Of a stretch of 64,000 bases of DNA, positions 12,818-24,426 are shown one piece after another. A program made the position numbers and the translations under genes. Origin of the DNA: Adineta ricciae (Eukaryota; Rotifera; Eurotatoria; Adinetida; Adinetidae); NCBI GenBank assembly GCA_905250025.1, contig CAJNOJ010000012.1:186001-250000 (forward strand). Reading direction: 5' to 3'. Numbering within the stretch: position 1 is the first letter of the stretch; the number at the start of each line of letters is the position of its first letter. The notes under the pieces were generated by a model that saw only the letters and a list, made by a program, of their open reading frames with translations, searched no databases and was not told the origin of the DNA.

Positions 12818-13795
12818 GTACTCAGATTAACACAAATTTCTATGCTAATGTGAATGTTTTAACTTTGATTTCATATAGGAAAAGAGACAACCAACGGAGT
12901 ATTTGGAAAGAAGTTCTTTTGAGAGATGACGCTAGAAAACGATGAAGATGCTTTGATATAGAAAAGATGCATACATAATACATTCTCAAATCACGAATTA
13001 CACTTTCAACCTTTAAGCAAAACTTTGTTGTAGATCGTTATTTTGAGAATTTAACAAATTGAAGGAAATGGATATGATCATTGCAAGCTCTCTAGTTCCT
13101 TTTCATTGAGTTTTTACATTGATAACAAAAAGTGATAGAAAATGTGTGTAAATAGAAAAGACAGCAAGGAGAAATCTTTGTCGACGTTAGCTTTCTTCTC
13201 CGTATTGTGTATCTGAAATATTTCGATAAATTCACTTTCCCAATCTTCTTAACTTTGTTTTATCTATAGAGATGAATCTTCTTTGAGGGTGAGGATGCGA
13301 GACTGTACTGCATAGTGGTGCAGTCAATGACTGACTTAAGCGGATGTTGCCAGATCACGAGAAACAAATTGCGCTCGATATTTTGTATAGGTTAGGTGAT
13401 AAGTTCTCAAACTTTCGAATATTCGTTCATACAGAAATTGCATGGATTTCTCTTACAATGGATATGAAAGGTGGTTCTAATTATCTTCTACTCGTTAAAT
13501 CTGATTGTGAAATATCTTATGTTCTTGTTAAATAAGTATTGTATTGAGTTCCTTGGTAATAGCTTACTGGATGTGAATGTAGTATTCACTCTGTCATTCT
13601 TAAAATTCCGTAGTTTTAGTCTTTAGTGTATCTTTGTTGATGCTTTCAAATATTCGGCACAAGATCGCATACAATCAACATGCCAGATGTAGCAGTATAA
13701 TCCACGGTAATATGTAAATCATAATTAGTCAAAAGTTTGATAACAGCAGCTATTCGTTTTGTAAACAACTCTCCAACGATACCTAAACGATCGCT
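12818..13795. other. Intergenic region, mostly non-coding
   Basis: AT-rich sequence upstream of PTGES2. A 63-codon plus-strand frame at 13344-13535 and a 73-codon minus-strand frame at 13646-13867 look protein-like in places. Neither has recognisable similarity, splice partners or a clear start context, and I do not call them genes. Confidence 0.5.
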
Positions 13796-13909
13796 TACCC
13801 GAAATGCTAAGGAAACATGGAGCCGAATGGAGGTTGTAATCATATGACTTGTAAAAACTGTAGTCATGAATTTTGCAGGTTATGTTTCGATGAAAACGAT
13901 CGCTCTTGA
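13796..13909 (+). pseudogene. Decayed RBR-type ubiquitin-ligase fragment (RING2)
   Basis: One frame reads PKC, a stop, then GNMEPNGGCNHMTCKNCSHE followed by FCRLCF and a stop. The spacing Cx2C ... GGCNHMTCx2C ... FCxxC is the diagnostic RING2/IBR end of RING-between-RING ligases (Ariadne/Parkin class). The stop codon between the first Cys pair and the GGCNHMTC core, and the absence of RING1 or IBR upstream in any frame, indicate a relic rather than a gene. A frameshifted continuation could not be followed. Confidence 0.6.
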
Positions 13910-14198
13910 ATATTTCTTTCTCACTGGGTATTGATCCTTCTGTAATTGGTTCACTCCTACGTCTGCGACTACGAATGCTAACGAAAAGGATGAACATTGA
14001 TTTTTGTAGTGACTATCTAAAGTCGCCATGTCGATTAGCGAGCTTTTGCGAAACAGACCAATACACAGCTACATTGAAGTTTACAATGAGGAGAAATAAA
14101 GCATTACGACCGGTGGCAGAACTGAATTTTAGCATTAATATTAAATGGTTTCAATCTAACTATATTATCGAAAAAAAATGTGTTGAGAGGAAGCTGAG

Positions 14199-14732
14199 TT
14201 ATTGTAATTTGATCATAAATTTTTGTTCAAGAAGTCTTTCGATCGCTCTGTGCCATTGCTCATAACTGGGATGATCCATTTGCCAGCCCGCTTGAAATTC
14301 ACCCTTTCGAGGAACTCGATAAGTAACTATCAGATGTGGACGATCGAGTCGATAAAGACCATTAAACCCTAGGAAATAAGCAAAGATTACTCTTCAAATT
14401 CAATTTGTAAAGACTTACAATCTTGTTCACGAACACTCAAAATCGAACCGAGAGGTATATACAGATAACCTTGGTCTCCACAACAGCTAACACCAGACAC
14501 TTGTGAATATAGCCCATCTTCTGTTAAAATCATATGTGAATTGCCCAATGTCTATTCGTAAATAAAGTTAATTCATAATCAAATCTCGATCCACATGGAA
14601 TATATATCTAACCTGAAACCGACCGCGTTCGGTAGTTCCGTGATATCGACAACTTTTCCCTGTGACTTCGAGCACAATCGGAGAATGAATATCCTCTTTA
14701 TCTAAGCCCTTAGCTGATGTACAACAACCCAT
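14199..14732 (-). CDS. Small N-terminal MGCC protein, putative lipid-anchored PH-like domain
   Basis: Three exons (about 14613-14732, 14411-14551, 14199-14363) join in frame to a protein of about 141 residues. The N-terminus MGCCTSAKG has Gly2 for N-myristoylation and Cys3/Cys4 for palmitoylation, so it is probably attached to the inner face of a membrane. The rest is a compact beta-rich sequence (HMILTEDGLYSQ, GYLYIPLGSILSV, HLIVTYRV) ending in an amphipathic helix, HPSYEQWHRAIERLLEQK. That pattern resembles a pleckstrin-homology/PTB fold, but this is inferred from pattern, not a family match. No orthologue is recognised. It is divergent from the gene at 15053, with a shared 320-bp upstream region. 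Confidence 0.65.
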
Positions 14733-15052
14733 AGTTTTGAAGTGTTTACTTAAATGATATTTACGTACATATTTTGACGTTGATTCAATTCGTTCGTTTT
14801 CATGTCAACTACCTTGGCGTTTAATCAATCGAAACAAGCAAGGTAAATGAAATTCGTTTTCGCGCAATTGAAAGCAGATGTCATTAGCAAAGGTAGGATT
14901 GCGCAAGAATTTGTCGATTTACTTTTAGGTTGACAAATGAAAAAGAGAATGTGTTGCGACGAAGGAAGAAAGATTGCTGGAATTTTTTTTTATTCACAAA
15001 GTAAAGAAACAGAACAAACCCATTGCTTCATTTGTTGACGTTTTCTTTTTCT

Positions 15053-16667
15053 ATGGCCACGTCGGTTGGTAACATTGAAGAAATTCTTCCGTTTGTGGAT
15101 TGTGAAATCGAAAGCAATGTTGATCTCAAAGTACCATCAACTAAACGACCCAAATTCGCTCAAAGATCAAAACAAAAATCGAATTCGAATGTCAGCAATA
15201 AGATCGGCGACACTTCTTATCTTTATTTTGAGAACTCAGAGAATGACAGTGATTTACTTGTATTCGCACCTTATACAGGACCAAGTAATACATCGCATCT
15301 CGGCAACAATCTTTCTATTCCACAGTTACTCTCGGCTACTTCAGCACATGATTCAACTCGTAGTTTGCAAAATTTCCTCTATGATTATGATAAAAAACTA
15401 ACATCATTAAAGACAACTTTGGAAATAATGACATTATTTATTTACATACGTTTCGGGATATTTTATATTACTCATTCTAATTTATCCAACAATCAATCAA
15501 TACCAGTAAAAGCCTTTACCTCTCTTCGAAACCGAGGTTTGAGTTACAAACGGTACTTTTCAATTGACTATTACATACTTTCGTTTTATTTCCATAGGTG
15601 AAAGATTTAAAAGTTCCTTTTATACATGCAAAGGTGTAACAACGCCAAAGACTTTAGTAAACACAATACTTAAAGACAACTATCGACAAGTCTGTTCGAA
15701 TATTTACTCATACGACATACAACTGTACGGAACAAAGACTAATCCTCATGCGCAACTTCAATTTCAATATGATGAGCAATGTCAATGTCGTTCAGTACAT
15801 TATCAACAAGATTATCCAACTAATTTTAACTTTATTCGTGATAAAACATCCAGTCGATTTCGTTCCACTGATAATTCTTATGCAGATATATTCGATTTTC
15901 GTATTCAATTAGTACAAGGAAAACATCTGACAAACACCGATCCGGCTGTTCTTGAAATTCTTCGTGGCGTACCGATCAATAACGTCCTATCATTCGATCC
16001 CTCAACACATGCGATACAAATCTCGCCGCAACTCCAAAAATATGTCAAATATTTCAAATGTACACGTTCAACAAAGTACCAAAACTCCGACGACTCAATT
16101 CTCATCAGTATGAGTACATACGAAGAATTTCAAATGACTAAAGAAGGTTTCTGGGAACCATTGATGACTGCATCGAATACCATGAATATAGAATTCCTTA
16201 ACGGAAATGATATTCCATCGGGAAAGAAACTTTATGATACAGGAATGTGGTTTTCCACCTTATGTCAAGCATGTGTAGAATTACCTTCCGGAACAATTAA
16301 AAATGCACATCGGAAGAAAACACGCCGATGGTTTTCCGATGTCTTGTTTTGTAAACAAGATCAATCGATAACAAAGATGAATGTGGATCAACTAACTCGA
16401 TATACAACGAATAAAACGCAGAAATCGTTTACTAGTGAAGAATTAGCATTTGTGAAGAGAATTTTACTAGAGGAAAACACACGAGCGATATTTTTCGATG
16501 CAAACGAAAGTCAAATATGTACCATGAAAGAATTACAACAAAGATTCGTAGATTTACAGAAGAAATTACAAGCGAATGCTGCACCATCAGCTGGTCGAGC
16601 ATTGAAAAAAGTTCAGGACGCATATCAGACCATAATGAAACAATTTAAATTGAATTCTAATAAATAA
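15053..16667 (+). CDS. Unrecognised two-exon protein, about 515 residues
   Basis: Starts MATSVGNIEEILPFVDCEIE. The first exon runs to about 15537, and a 61-nt intron (GTTTGAG to CATAG, 15538-15598) restores the frame into a long second exon ending at the TAA at 16665. The first part is Ser/Lys/Asn-rich with a basic cluster (STKRPKFAQRSKQK). A hydrophobic patch around LFIYIRFGIFYITHS may be a membrane segment or an unrecognised second intron. The second part has an ordered mixture of beta and helical segments (DIFDFRIQLVQGKH, EILRGVPINNVLSFDPS) and a helical C-terminus. No domain is recognised. The long open second exon and clean splicing argue for a real gene, possibly lineage-specific. Confidence 0.65.
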
Positions 16668-18235
16668 ATTGGTGCATCTTTTGTGCTTTTGATAAAACCC
16701 GTATTCACATCATATACGAAGCTGAAGTTTCTGCAATTGAGGACTTTCAAACTGTTAATCTCTGACAGATGTGCATTCCGGATGTTTGACATTCTTCCTT
16801 TCGACGCTATTTTTGGTATACTGAGCTTTTAACTCTTTCGGGACGGGCGGCACTTTAAAGTACCAGAGGGATTTCATATTTTCCTATGCATACGAATCCA
16901 AGCTTTTCCTCCGTATTTCTTCGAAGTAAATATTGTGGATGCAGTTTTAAACATTTGTGTTATAATCGATATTTTCTTTTCTCTTATCTTCATCTGAATC
17001 TTTGGTATCACTGTGTAGAGTTCTTAGTCTATGTACAATACGAAAAATGTAGAAAATCTCGAACTTCCAGACTTTTGTCTTTAGCTTATTCGAGAACTTA
17101 TTCAAGAATATGGATGAATGTGGACACAATCGAAGCAAACACCATAAATCGATTGTTCACTGCGCCTAGCTGTTCGTCATTTCATTGCTTTTATCCTCAG
17201 AGATAATGTTAAAAAGATGTTGTTTTGTCTGCGACCATCAAATGAAGCGCGAAAAACGAAGTGCTACATGATTCTATTGGCGAGATTATGACATTCCACT
17301 CTGTAATCCGAACTGTTTCAAAGAATACCACATTGAAAGTCGCTTTACCTTCACATTTTTATGAATTTGATACCAGCTAATCATTTTTTCTTGAAATAAC
17401 CCGGTTCCGAAAGGGCTAAATTGATTCAACAAGCAAATTGCATTACGGTGCACACAATTGAATATGAATAACACAAAAATACGTTTGATTTGATTATGTG
17501 TGTATGAAGTAGAGAAGGAAATAACCTGTCTGTTGGAATTTATTATATATACCAATCGTCTTTTCCTTGACGTTCTTTTCCATTGATCTTTCTTGAAGAG
17601 TATAAATATTTTCTTTAGAAAACTTATCTGTTGTTATTACTTCTCTAACAAAAATCGTGCCGCGATTTCTTTTTTTAGTGCACTAAGAACGTCAGGAAAA
17701 GGTTAAGATTTTCTTCTTATCAGAAAAAATGACATCGGATTCTAAAGATAATATTTGTTGACACACTTTTCACTTCATTTTTCAACGTAAGATACATACA
17801 CCCCCGTTGTTTAATGATAGTCAATTAACAAAAGGCTTTCATTCTAATTTCATAGTCAAACTTCCTCGTCGATTTGACTGAAAAATCGATTTGAAATTAT
17901 GTTGAGACATGATCAGGTAAGATCCTCTCGAAGAAATCTGGTTTTTGTATACCGAAGAGAAGAAACAGTGTACTATGTACTCTTTCGTAGTTTATATTCT
18001 TTATATTCGTACTGAATAAATCGATAGGACACATTTTGAACGTTTGAAGAAAGTGAAAGTGTTTTGGTGATAATTAATGGGTTTATGGCGCATGTCTAAA
18101 GCACTTTACTTTATTCAAATTGTCTCAAAATGTCATTTTAAAATAAATTCCAGTCGTCTGCAAAAGAAAAACAGTCGTTTGATATCTCCAGCTCGTCTAA
18201 GATATTTTCTCACTGAACTTTTTAGATTGTTAAGT
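16668..18235. other. Intergenic region without a supported gene
   Basis: About 1.5 kb of AT-rich sequence between two plus-strand genes. Frames at 16886-17206 (+) and 17286-17555 (-) have biased composition, no splice support and no recognisable similarity. The last few hundred bases must carry the promoter of the small secreted protein at 18236. Confidence 0.5.
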
Positions 18236-18793
18236 ATGTCGCATACAACATTAATTCTTCTATTCTTTGCATCATCGGCCATGATTGTTTATAGTCGGTC
18301 TTTGAGCCCTGATCAAATCATGCCACTGCTGTTTCCATCTTCTCCTCAGAATAACAAGCATCCGACCTCACAACCATCATCTGGTCAACATGGGTTATTG
18401 GAAGTTGTCGAACATATTATCAGGTAGGTTGACATTGATGAACTTCTTCGATCACTTTTACTTTATGACAGATACGTTTCGACAATCAAGTCAAACGAAG
18501 AGTTTATTGATAATCTGATCGATTATCAAACCCAAGTTGGTGATAAAATGAAAATTCTCCGATTTTTGAAGAGCTGCTTTCAAATCACCAATACAATCAT
18601 TCAACGAGAAATGGCTCGATTACAAACTTCATCGGATATCGCCAAGAAATCATTTATATCATCAATATTTACAGCAGAAGAACTAGAAGGAGCACAATTG
18701 AAGATTAACAACCTTCTCGATGTCATCGAACAAAGAATGCTCGCATTAAAAACACGACCCCCACCTCCAACCATGCCTTTTCTTAGCTTTTAA
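18236..18793 (+). CDS. Small secreted helical protein
   Basis: Two exons joined by a 48-nt intron (18424-18471). ATG 18236 gives a good signal peptide, MSHTTLILLFFASSAMIVYS, followed by a Pro/Ser/Asn-rich linker. A roughly 110-residue helical region follows (HGLLEVVEHIIRYVSTIKSN, then KMKILRFLKSCF) and a Pro-rich C-terminus (RPPPPTMPF). It is about 170 residues and mostly cysteine-free. The open frame extends upstream to 18077, but the signal peptide favours the later start. An AATAAA lies 38 nt after the stop. Function unknown; the composition suggests an extracellular or lumenal alpha-helical protein. Confidence 0.6.
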
Positions 18794-18830
18794 CTATAAG
18801 CATGCCTATTTGACTTAATCATTACATTCT

Positions 18831-18836
18831 AATAAA
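18831..18836 (+). terminator. Polyadenylation signal AATAAA
   Basis: Canonical hexamer shortly downstream of the stop codon of the small secreted protein. Confidence 0.5.
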
Positions 18837-19137
18837 ACATAGAAACCTCTCTGAAGTATTCGAACATCGAGTGTATTGCATTGGCATGCGACATCTCATC
18901 ACGCATCAAAGTATTCATTGAATTGCAGAGAAACTTCAAAATATAATTTCTAGTTCCCTAATTACGAAGTTGCCACAGGCGTTGGAGCTTTTTATTATTG
19001 AGCCTACTTTGTTTAATCTGCTAGATAATACTTTACCATTTCATCAGACTCGATTATTTTCTTTTGTGTATTGCTAGCGAATCACGAGATCTCACAACAA
19101 TGTGTAAAGACAACAATAAATTTCGCGAATTAGTTTC

Positions 19138-19978
19138 TCAAATGCGTGGTTGACGTTGAACTGTCGATTGTTTCGGTTTTGCGATATATCGAACCGTCAT
19201 AATAATAACATAGACCGTAATTGTAATGATAATAGTCAATGCAATTGCTACAGTGGCACAAGCGATGAGAGAACGTTGTCGTCGTCGATGAAAACTCGCT
19301 TGTAGCTCAGGATGAGTGTTGATTAACACCTGTTTCCGACTTGGCGACTCGAACCGATCGGATCGAGTAACTGACAAGTTCCGCGTGCTTGTCTCCTCGA
19401 ATAAATTCGTCATAGTGTCTTGTTTGTGCTTATCCGATAGATTGACCGATGCCGAGTCAGCCTATATAAATCAAAGGAAAAATCATTTGATGCGATAGGT
19501 TATGGGTGAGAGTGTAGATAGTTACATAAATAGTCGTTTGAGAGAATTCCTTAATCGACGGATGTGATGATGCTGGCGAAATTTTTAATTCCGTCGATGA
19601 TCTTGCATCACATGTCTCAGCATGACGAAACAACAGTTGTTTCTGAAAACGAAAGCCATCCTATGAAGTGTATTTCTGGTTTAATATCCTACTCACTAAA
19701 CTGTTTTGACTGGCTGTTTTGACGGTTTCCTCTTGTAATTGATCATTTTCTACAGTTTCTTCCGTATTTTTCTTTCGTTCTTGATTATCATCCATATTTT
19801 CATTGGGTTTTTCTGTAATGTGAAATATTCGATAGGAACCATCGCGTAGAAACGACGACTTTTTCCGAATGAATCGTGATTGATTCTTTGAAAATCATAA
19901 ATATGAAGAAAAAAAACTATCTCAACAAGAAGTTCTCCTTGTTACCGTATTAGTAGAATTTGATTCCGTTTGATCCAT
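19138..19978 (-). CDS. Unrecognised single-pass membrane protein
   Basis: Four exons chain in frame through GT-AG introns. The start exon MDQTESNSTNT (19946-19978) is followed by an exon beginning NQSRFIRKKSSFLRDGSYRI, a third with KQLLFRHAETCDARSS, and a last exon ending at 19138. The protein is about 215 residues. It has a long hydrophilic, Ser/Thr/Glu-rich N-terminal part, then a basic RRRQRS and one strong transmembrane helix of about 28 residues (IACATVAIALTIIITITVYV onward). A short basic tail closes it. This is the layout of a tail-proximal single-pass protein with the bulk in the cytosol. No family recognised. Confidence 0.6.
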
Positions 19979-20106
19979 TGACGAACTAGTGTTCTGATGT
20001 CTCTTATTTACCAAAGCAATCCTGACTTTTTTCGATGAAAGAAAAAAAACAATAATGAAAGAACGCTAATCAAACATATTATTAACATCGCGCAGATCAG
20101 AAATGA

Positions 20107-20346
20107 TTACTGATGACGATCCTCTCGTCTGTAATTAGCACGGAACTGAACATCTTCTTTGTTTCTACGCATTCTGGTCAAGATTGGAGTGAGCGTCCGA
20201 CAGATGATGACATCTATCTTTATCGCAGCTACTGTTGTCCACTCATAGACCATGGTTATCCTGAAGAACAAAGATAAAAGGAAAGAACAGAAAGTAAACA
20301 GAATGACAACCGTCGTCTGATTGTTTATCTCCTTGAACGAATTCAT
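20107..20346 (-). CDS. Possible small membrane protein (weak)
   Basis: A 79-codon frame with one hydrophobic segment (VVILFTFCSFLLSLFF) and a basic C-terminus rich in Arg. It starts 135 bp from the divergent plus-strand exon at 20482. It may be a free-standing micro-protein or an unspliced 5' part of another transcript. There is no homology support, so it is listed only as a candidate. Confidence 0.22.
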   Translation of the reverse strand: MNSFKEINNQTTVVILFTFCSFLLSLFFRITMVYEWTTVAAIKIDVIICRTLTPILTRMRRNKEDVQFRANYRREDRHQ

Positions 20347-20481
20347 CTGACTATAGACGATTCAAAATGATGTTTTTTGATTGTAGATTCAAATATTTGC
20401 TTATTGAAACTGAATTGGTTTAGAAATTTAGCACGAATAACGCGTTATCTTTGTTTATTTGTAGATATTTTATTTCCACCG

Positions 20482-20660
20482 ATGATGTCAACTCACAACG
20501 ATGGTGGAAATGTGTCAACTATTCGGCCATTAAAACGATCATTATCGGTGAGCAGATTGAAGATATTTCTTTTACAGTTTCTTTACGATATTTGAACTTT
20601 TGTTTTCAGCCGGATCATGTGGCGAGTCATGAACGAAAGTCAAAAATTGCGAAAACTGAA
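20482..20660 (+). CDS. Two short coding exons, candidate alternative 5' end of cyclin E
   Basis: Exon 20482-20547 begins MMSTHNDGGNVSTIRPLKRS and splices through a 62-nt intron to exon 20610-20660, which ends KIAKTE at a GTAAG donor in phase 0. The sequence has paired basic motifs (LKRSLSP, ERKSK) resembling a nuclear-localised N-terminus. The phase-0 donor is compatible with the phase-0 acceptor of the cyclin E exon at 21876, so these could be an alternative first part of cyclin E. If unspliced at 20661, the frame reads on to 20807. The linkage is inference. Confidence 0.4.
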
Positions 20661-21737
20661 GTAAGATTTTCTCTCACTATATCGTCTCGTAGACGTTCTT
20701 TTTGCCGTGAACTAGATATTACACTTTCGAGAGAAATAAATAAGTCTTCAGACACGTCTCTTGTAGCCAGACGAGGTCATCTTCGAATTAGTCATGATGT
20801 AGACTGAACGAAAAGTAGCGATTCGTCAGCGTCTGTTGATTTACTATTAGTATCTTTCCTTTCTACGAGACAGATAGAAAGAACGAAAGAATGGAAATAC
20901 CCATTTTATCGTTGAACTGTCCACGTGCTAGCGAGTCGTTCGGCAATATTTTAGCTTTTATTCGTCGTTTGAACTGAGACAGACAATAACCTTTGAAATG
21001 TTTTTCTCGATAAATTCGAGTAAGCCGAAAAATCAAATATAAGATTAGAATACAGTCTCAGTCTTGCTTGTTCTTCTTTCTAACGTTTACTTAACCACTT
21101 CAGGCCACCTCTTCTCTTTAAAGCACTATCTGCTTCACAAATATCTTCGTTTATGCACTATTGATGATCAACAGTTGAAAGCTATAAGAACAACGAAGAC
21201 AATCAAGTGATGTAAGCGTTTTTCTCCATTCTCGTCTCATTAGGAAACATACACCTGTTCGACGTTGAGTGTCAGTTGCTGTTATCTATTCAGTAGAAGT
21301 AAGAAGAAACGTACCGTATCGAATTCATCTAGTTAAAATTGAACAACTGCCATTTTTTCTTCAAATCGCTTCGTTTCGTCTATAAATACTTGATTGTCGA
21401 CCAGAAAAAGGTGTACATAGAAAAAGAAAGTTCAAACGATGCTGCTGAAGGTGTTGCACAATCTACACAGGACCTTTTAAACTGTCTCACAAAGATGAAC
21501 TCGACATTTTTTGTGAAAAACTAGGTCTTGTCTAGTTATGTGCATCATGTTCGCTGCTTTACACCTCGACGACGTTACTGGATTTGTTTATTATTTTTGT
21601 TTGTGATATACGTTTTATTCGTTCCTCTTCTATTCTTTACCAGTGGATATATGTTGAATTCCACTAGAAAATCAAGTAAAAAAGGAGGACTAGAAAAGAG
21701 ATCAAGTTTTCTTCTCTGATTTTGTTTATAATTTTTC

Positions 21738-23554
21738 ATGGAGCAACAGTATCGCTCGGAATGGTTTCACTCCGAATTTCGTTTATATGTAAGTGGTGAC
21801 AACGAGAGAGAGAGAGAGAGAGTCAACGGAATTCCTAGCTTTACAAATGTCTCTCTACTTTTCCTTTCGTTTTAGTTACAAGAGGACAATGTTGGTAAGG
21901 ATATCAGTGACAAAGAAAATCAACAAAATCAGAAACAAATCGGTATGTTTGTATGAACTGAGAAGACATTTATTTGAAAAATATTCGACTTCTTCAATGA
22001 TGTAATATCTGAATTTCTGTATTAGATATAGTCATGGTCAAACATTCTGTAAACATTTCTAATAAAGAAGAAGAAGAGGATCATGATGATGGAATCATCA
22101 TTGGTCAACTTGAATTCTCTTCTGTACCTTTTCCTTGGTATCGTTCTCATGCTTTATGGTCGAATATGATGGCCAAGACATTTGACGAAACGTATAAATG
22201 TCATGCAAATTTTCTTGATGTACATCCAGCAATAACAACCAAAATGCGAAGCGTCTTATGCGATTGGTTAATTGAAGTAAAACAAAAATTTCTCAATTGG
22301 TTTTTCTTGTTTAACCGAGAAATTCTTTGTCTGTAGGTTTCCGAAGTCTATCATCTTCATCGAGAAACATATCATCTCGCAATTGCTTATGTTGACAAAT
22401 ATTTATGCAATACAACTAATCTACCTAAAACGAAACTACAATTACTTGGTATAACATCATTATTTATAGCTTCGAAAATCGAAGTATGTAGAATTAAGCG
22501 TTCAACAAGAAAGTTTCATGGATTTCGTTGATTTAGGAAATCTATCCACCACGTATATCTGAATTTGCTTATGTTACTGATAAAGCCTACGACGAACGTG
22601 ATATTCTTGATATGGAATTAGATATAATGAATGTACGTTCATTTACAACTGATCGATTCGGTTTCACGGAACAATTGTTTACTTTAGGCACTGAACTGGC
22701 ATATAAATCCACTTACATCAATCAGTTGGTTAACAGCATTTCTTCAGATCGAGTACGACATGGAGACAATGAACAATCACGATTTATCCATATCACCTGC
22801 ATCTTCAGCAAATGTTACACCGTCACATAAAGATCGTTGCAAGAAAAAACGACGTGTATCATCATCAGCCTTTCCCAAGTCGTCAACTTCATTGAACAGT
22901 GAAGTTTTAAAAACGAATATTTCAACCAATGCCCATCGAACACCGATGTTTCTACAAACATTCTCTCTAGCTATTCGAGTAAGATTCTATGCGAACCATT
23001 AAAACAATATCTATCTATTCTTTTTAGTTAATCGATCTATGTTCACTTGATATAGAATATTCACACTTTCCAAAGAACGTTCTCGCAGCAACTGCTATCC
23101 TCGCTTGCAAACCAAGTTGGCCTGTTGAACAGATAACTTGTAAGTTATCCTAATTAGTTCAAGATCTGTCACACTATCGACGTGTTTTATTTTAGCTTTG
23201 AACGATGATGATCTCTATGTATGCAGCGACTGGATGAAACCGTTCTTTGATGTCTTATACTTTGGTCAAAATCTCATGTCTATTCCAGTTGCAGCTTCTC
23301 GACCATCGCCAGCTGTACCATTCGATGAGATTTACTCCATTCAAATGCACAATATCTCATTAGATTTACTTGAAAACGTTTATAAGAAACGACCCAAATT
23401 CATTCCACCCATAACCAACAACCGTCCGTTTCGAAATCTTGTCAATCGACTATCTTGGTTACCAACACCACCAACATCTCTAGAAAAACAACAACATGAA
23501 ATCATTGTCAATGAAGAAGAACAAATCCAAATCACTGAAGTCATTTCAGTATAA
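21738..23554 (+). CDS. CCNE: Cyclin E-type G1/S cyclin
   Basis: Cyclin E homologue, the CDK2 partner that drives S-phase entry. The N-terminal exons join in frame: MEQQYRSEWFHSEFRLY, then LQEDNVGKDISDKENQQNQK, then MVKHSVN. The first cyclin box has MRSVLCDWLIEV, EVYHLHRETYHLAIAYVDKY, LLGITSLFIASKIEEIYPP and EFAYVTDKAY, closely matching cyclin E. The exon at about 22675 continues ALNWHINPLTSISWLTAFLQ. The second cyclin fold resumes at LIDLCSLDIEYSHFPKNVLA. A Ser/Lys-rich insertion with KKKRR interrupts the second fold (see findings). A WLPTPP segment near the end resembles the LTPP phosphodegron of cyclin E. There are seven coding exons and six short introns. Confidence 0.9.
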
Positions 23555-24426
23555 ATCCAACGAATTCCTATCGAAATATATATCTATACATATATTTTCT
23601 TTAAACCAAACAGATAGATAGAGTATGTGTTTTATATTTTCTTACAATGATCATCGAGATATGTTTTTTGGTGATTCAGTCAGATAAGAAAGGTATTCAA
23701 TAGTTTTCTTTTCTACTCTTTGTTGCTTTTATTTAAAAAAGAATGGCAAATGGTCCATATTTTTCTTGTTATGCTCTTTCTGTATCGGCTGCTTGGTCTT
23801 TTCTTTTTGTTCATTCGCTTGTTTTTTTTCTCTCTTTCTGACATAGATTCCAAAATGACTATTTTACACATTATTTTTCTTGTGGATGTTCCTGTCGATT
23901 TATTGTCTGATCAGCAAAACTGTATTCGTTTTTTCTCATTTCTTTCCCTTCTCTTATGTTTCACTTCTTTGTCTAATTCTCAAACCTATTCTTTTGTTCA
24001 CTCCTTCTCATTCTTTTTCTCTATGATATCGAATGTTCTTCATATGTTTATGCGTGTCCAACGACGATGTCTAAAAACTGACTAAGAACATAAATCGTCG
24101 TACAAAAATAAAAATAAGGAAGAAAAAGTTATTTGCGTCATGTAATTTTGTTACGGTTGACACAATGATGATGTAGTGTGTTATTTTTTTGAATTTAGGA
24201 AAACAAAGAAAAACTAATTGAAAATAGATATATGAAATTTTCTCTTCTCTTTCTTTGATATCAACTTTCTCGAATCAATAACTTCATGTTTATCATCATA
24301 TGTAGGTTATCTTTGTGTGTTTTTCTAGATAAAAAACATCTGTGTGATTGCTCGATGAACAATCATTGAATTTCATGTTCTCAATTGTCGAACATCTTTC
24401 GTCTGTTTAGATCTACTCTTTCAAAG
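23555..24426. other. 3' UTR and spacer, pyrimidine-rich
   Basis: Long T/C-rich tracts downstream of cyclin E. The 121-codon frame at 23720-24085 is a Phe/Leu/Ser artefact of this composition. A TTTAG splice acceptor at about 24411, just before the SERINC start, suggests a 5' UTR intron or trans-splice site. Confidence 0.5.

Noticed and set aside
13906..14265. 119-codon plus-strand frame
   Set aside because: It overlaps the last exon of the well-supported MGCC gene on the other strand and has no recognisable similarity.
16886..17206. 106-codon plus-strand frame with several Cys
   Set aside because: Biased composition, no splice partners and no family match.
23720..24085. 121-codon hydrophobic frame
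   Set aside because: Phe/Leu/Ser composition follows from the pyrimidine-rich 3' region of cyclin E. Not a credible multipass protein.
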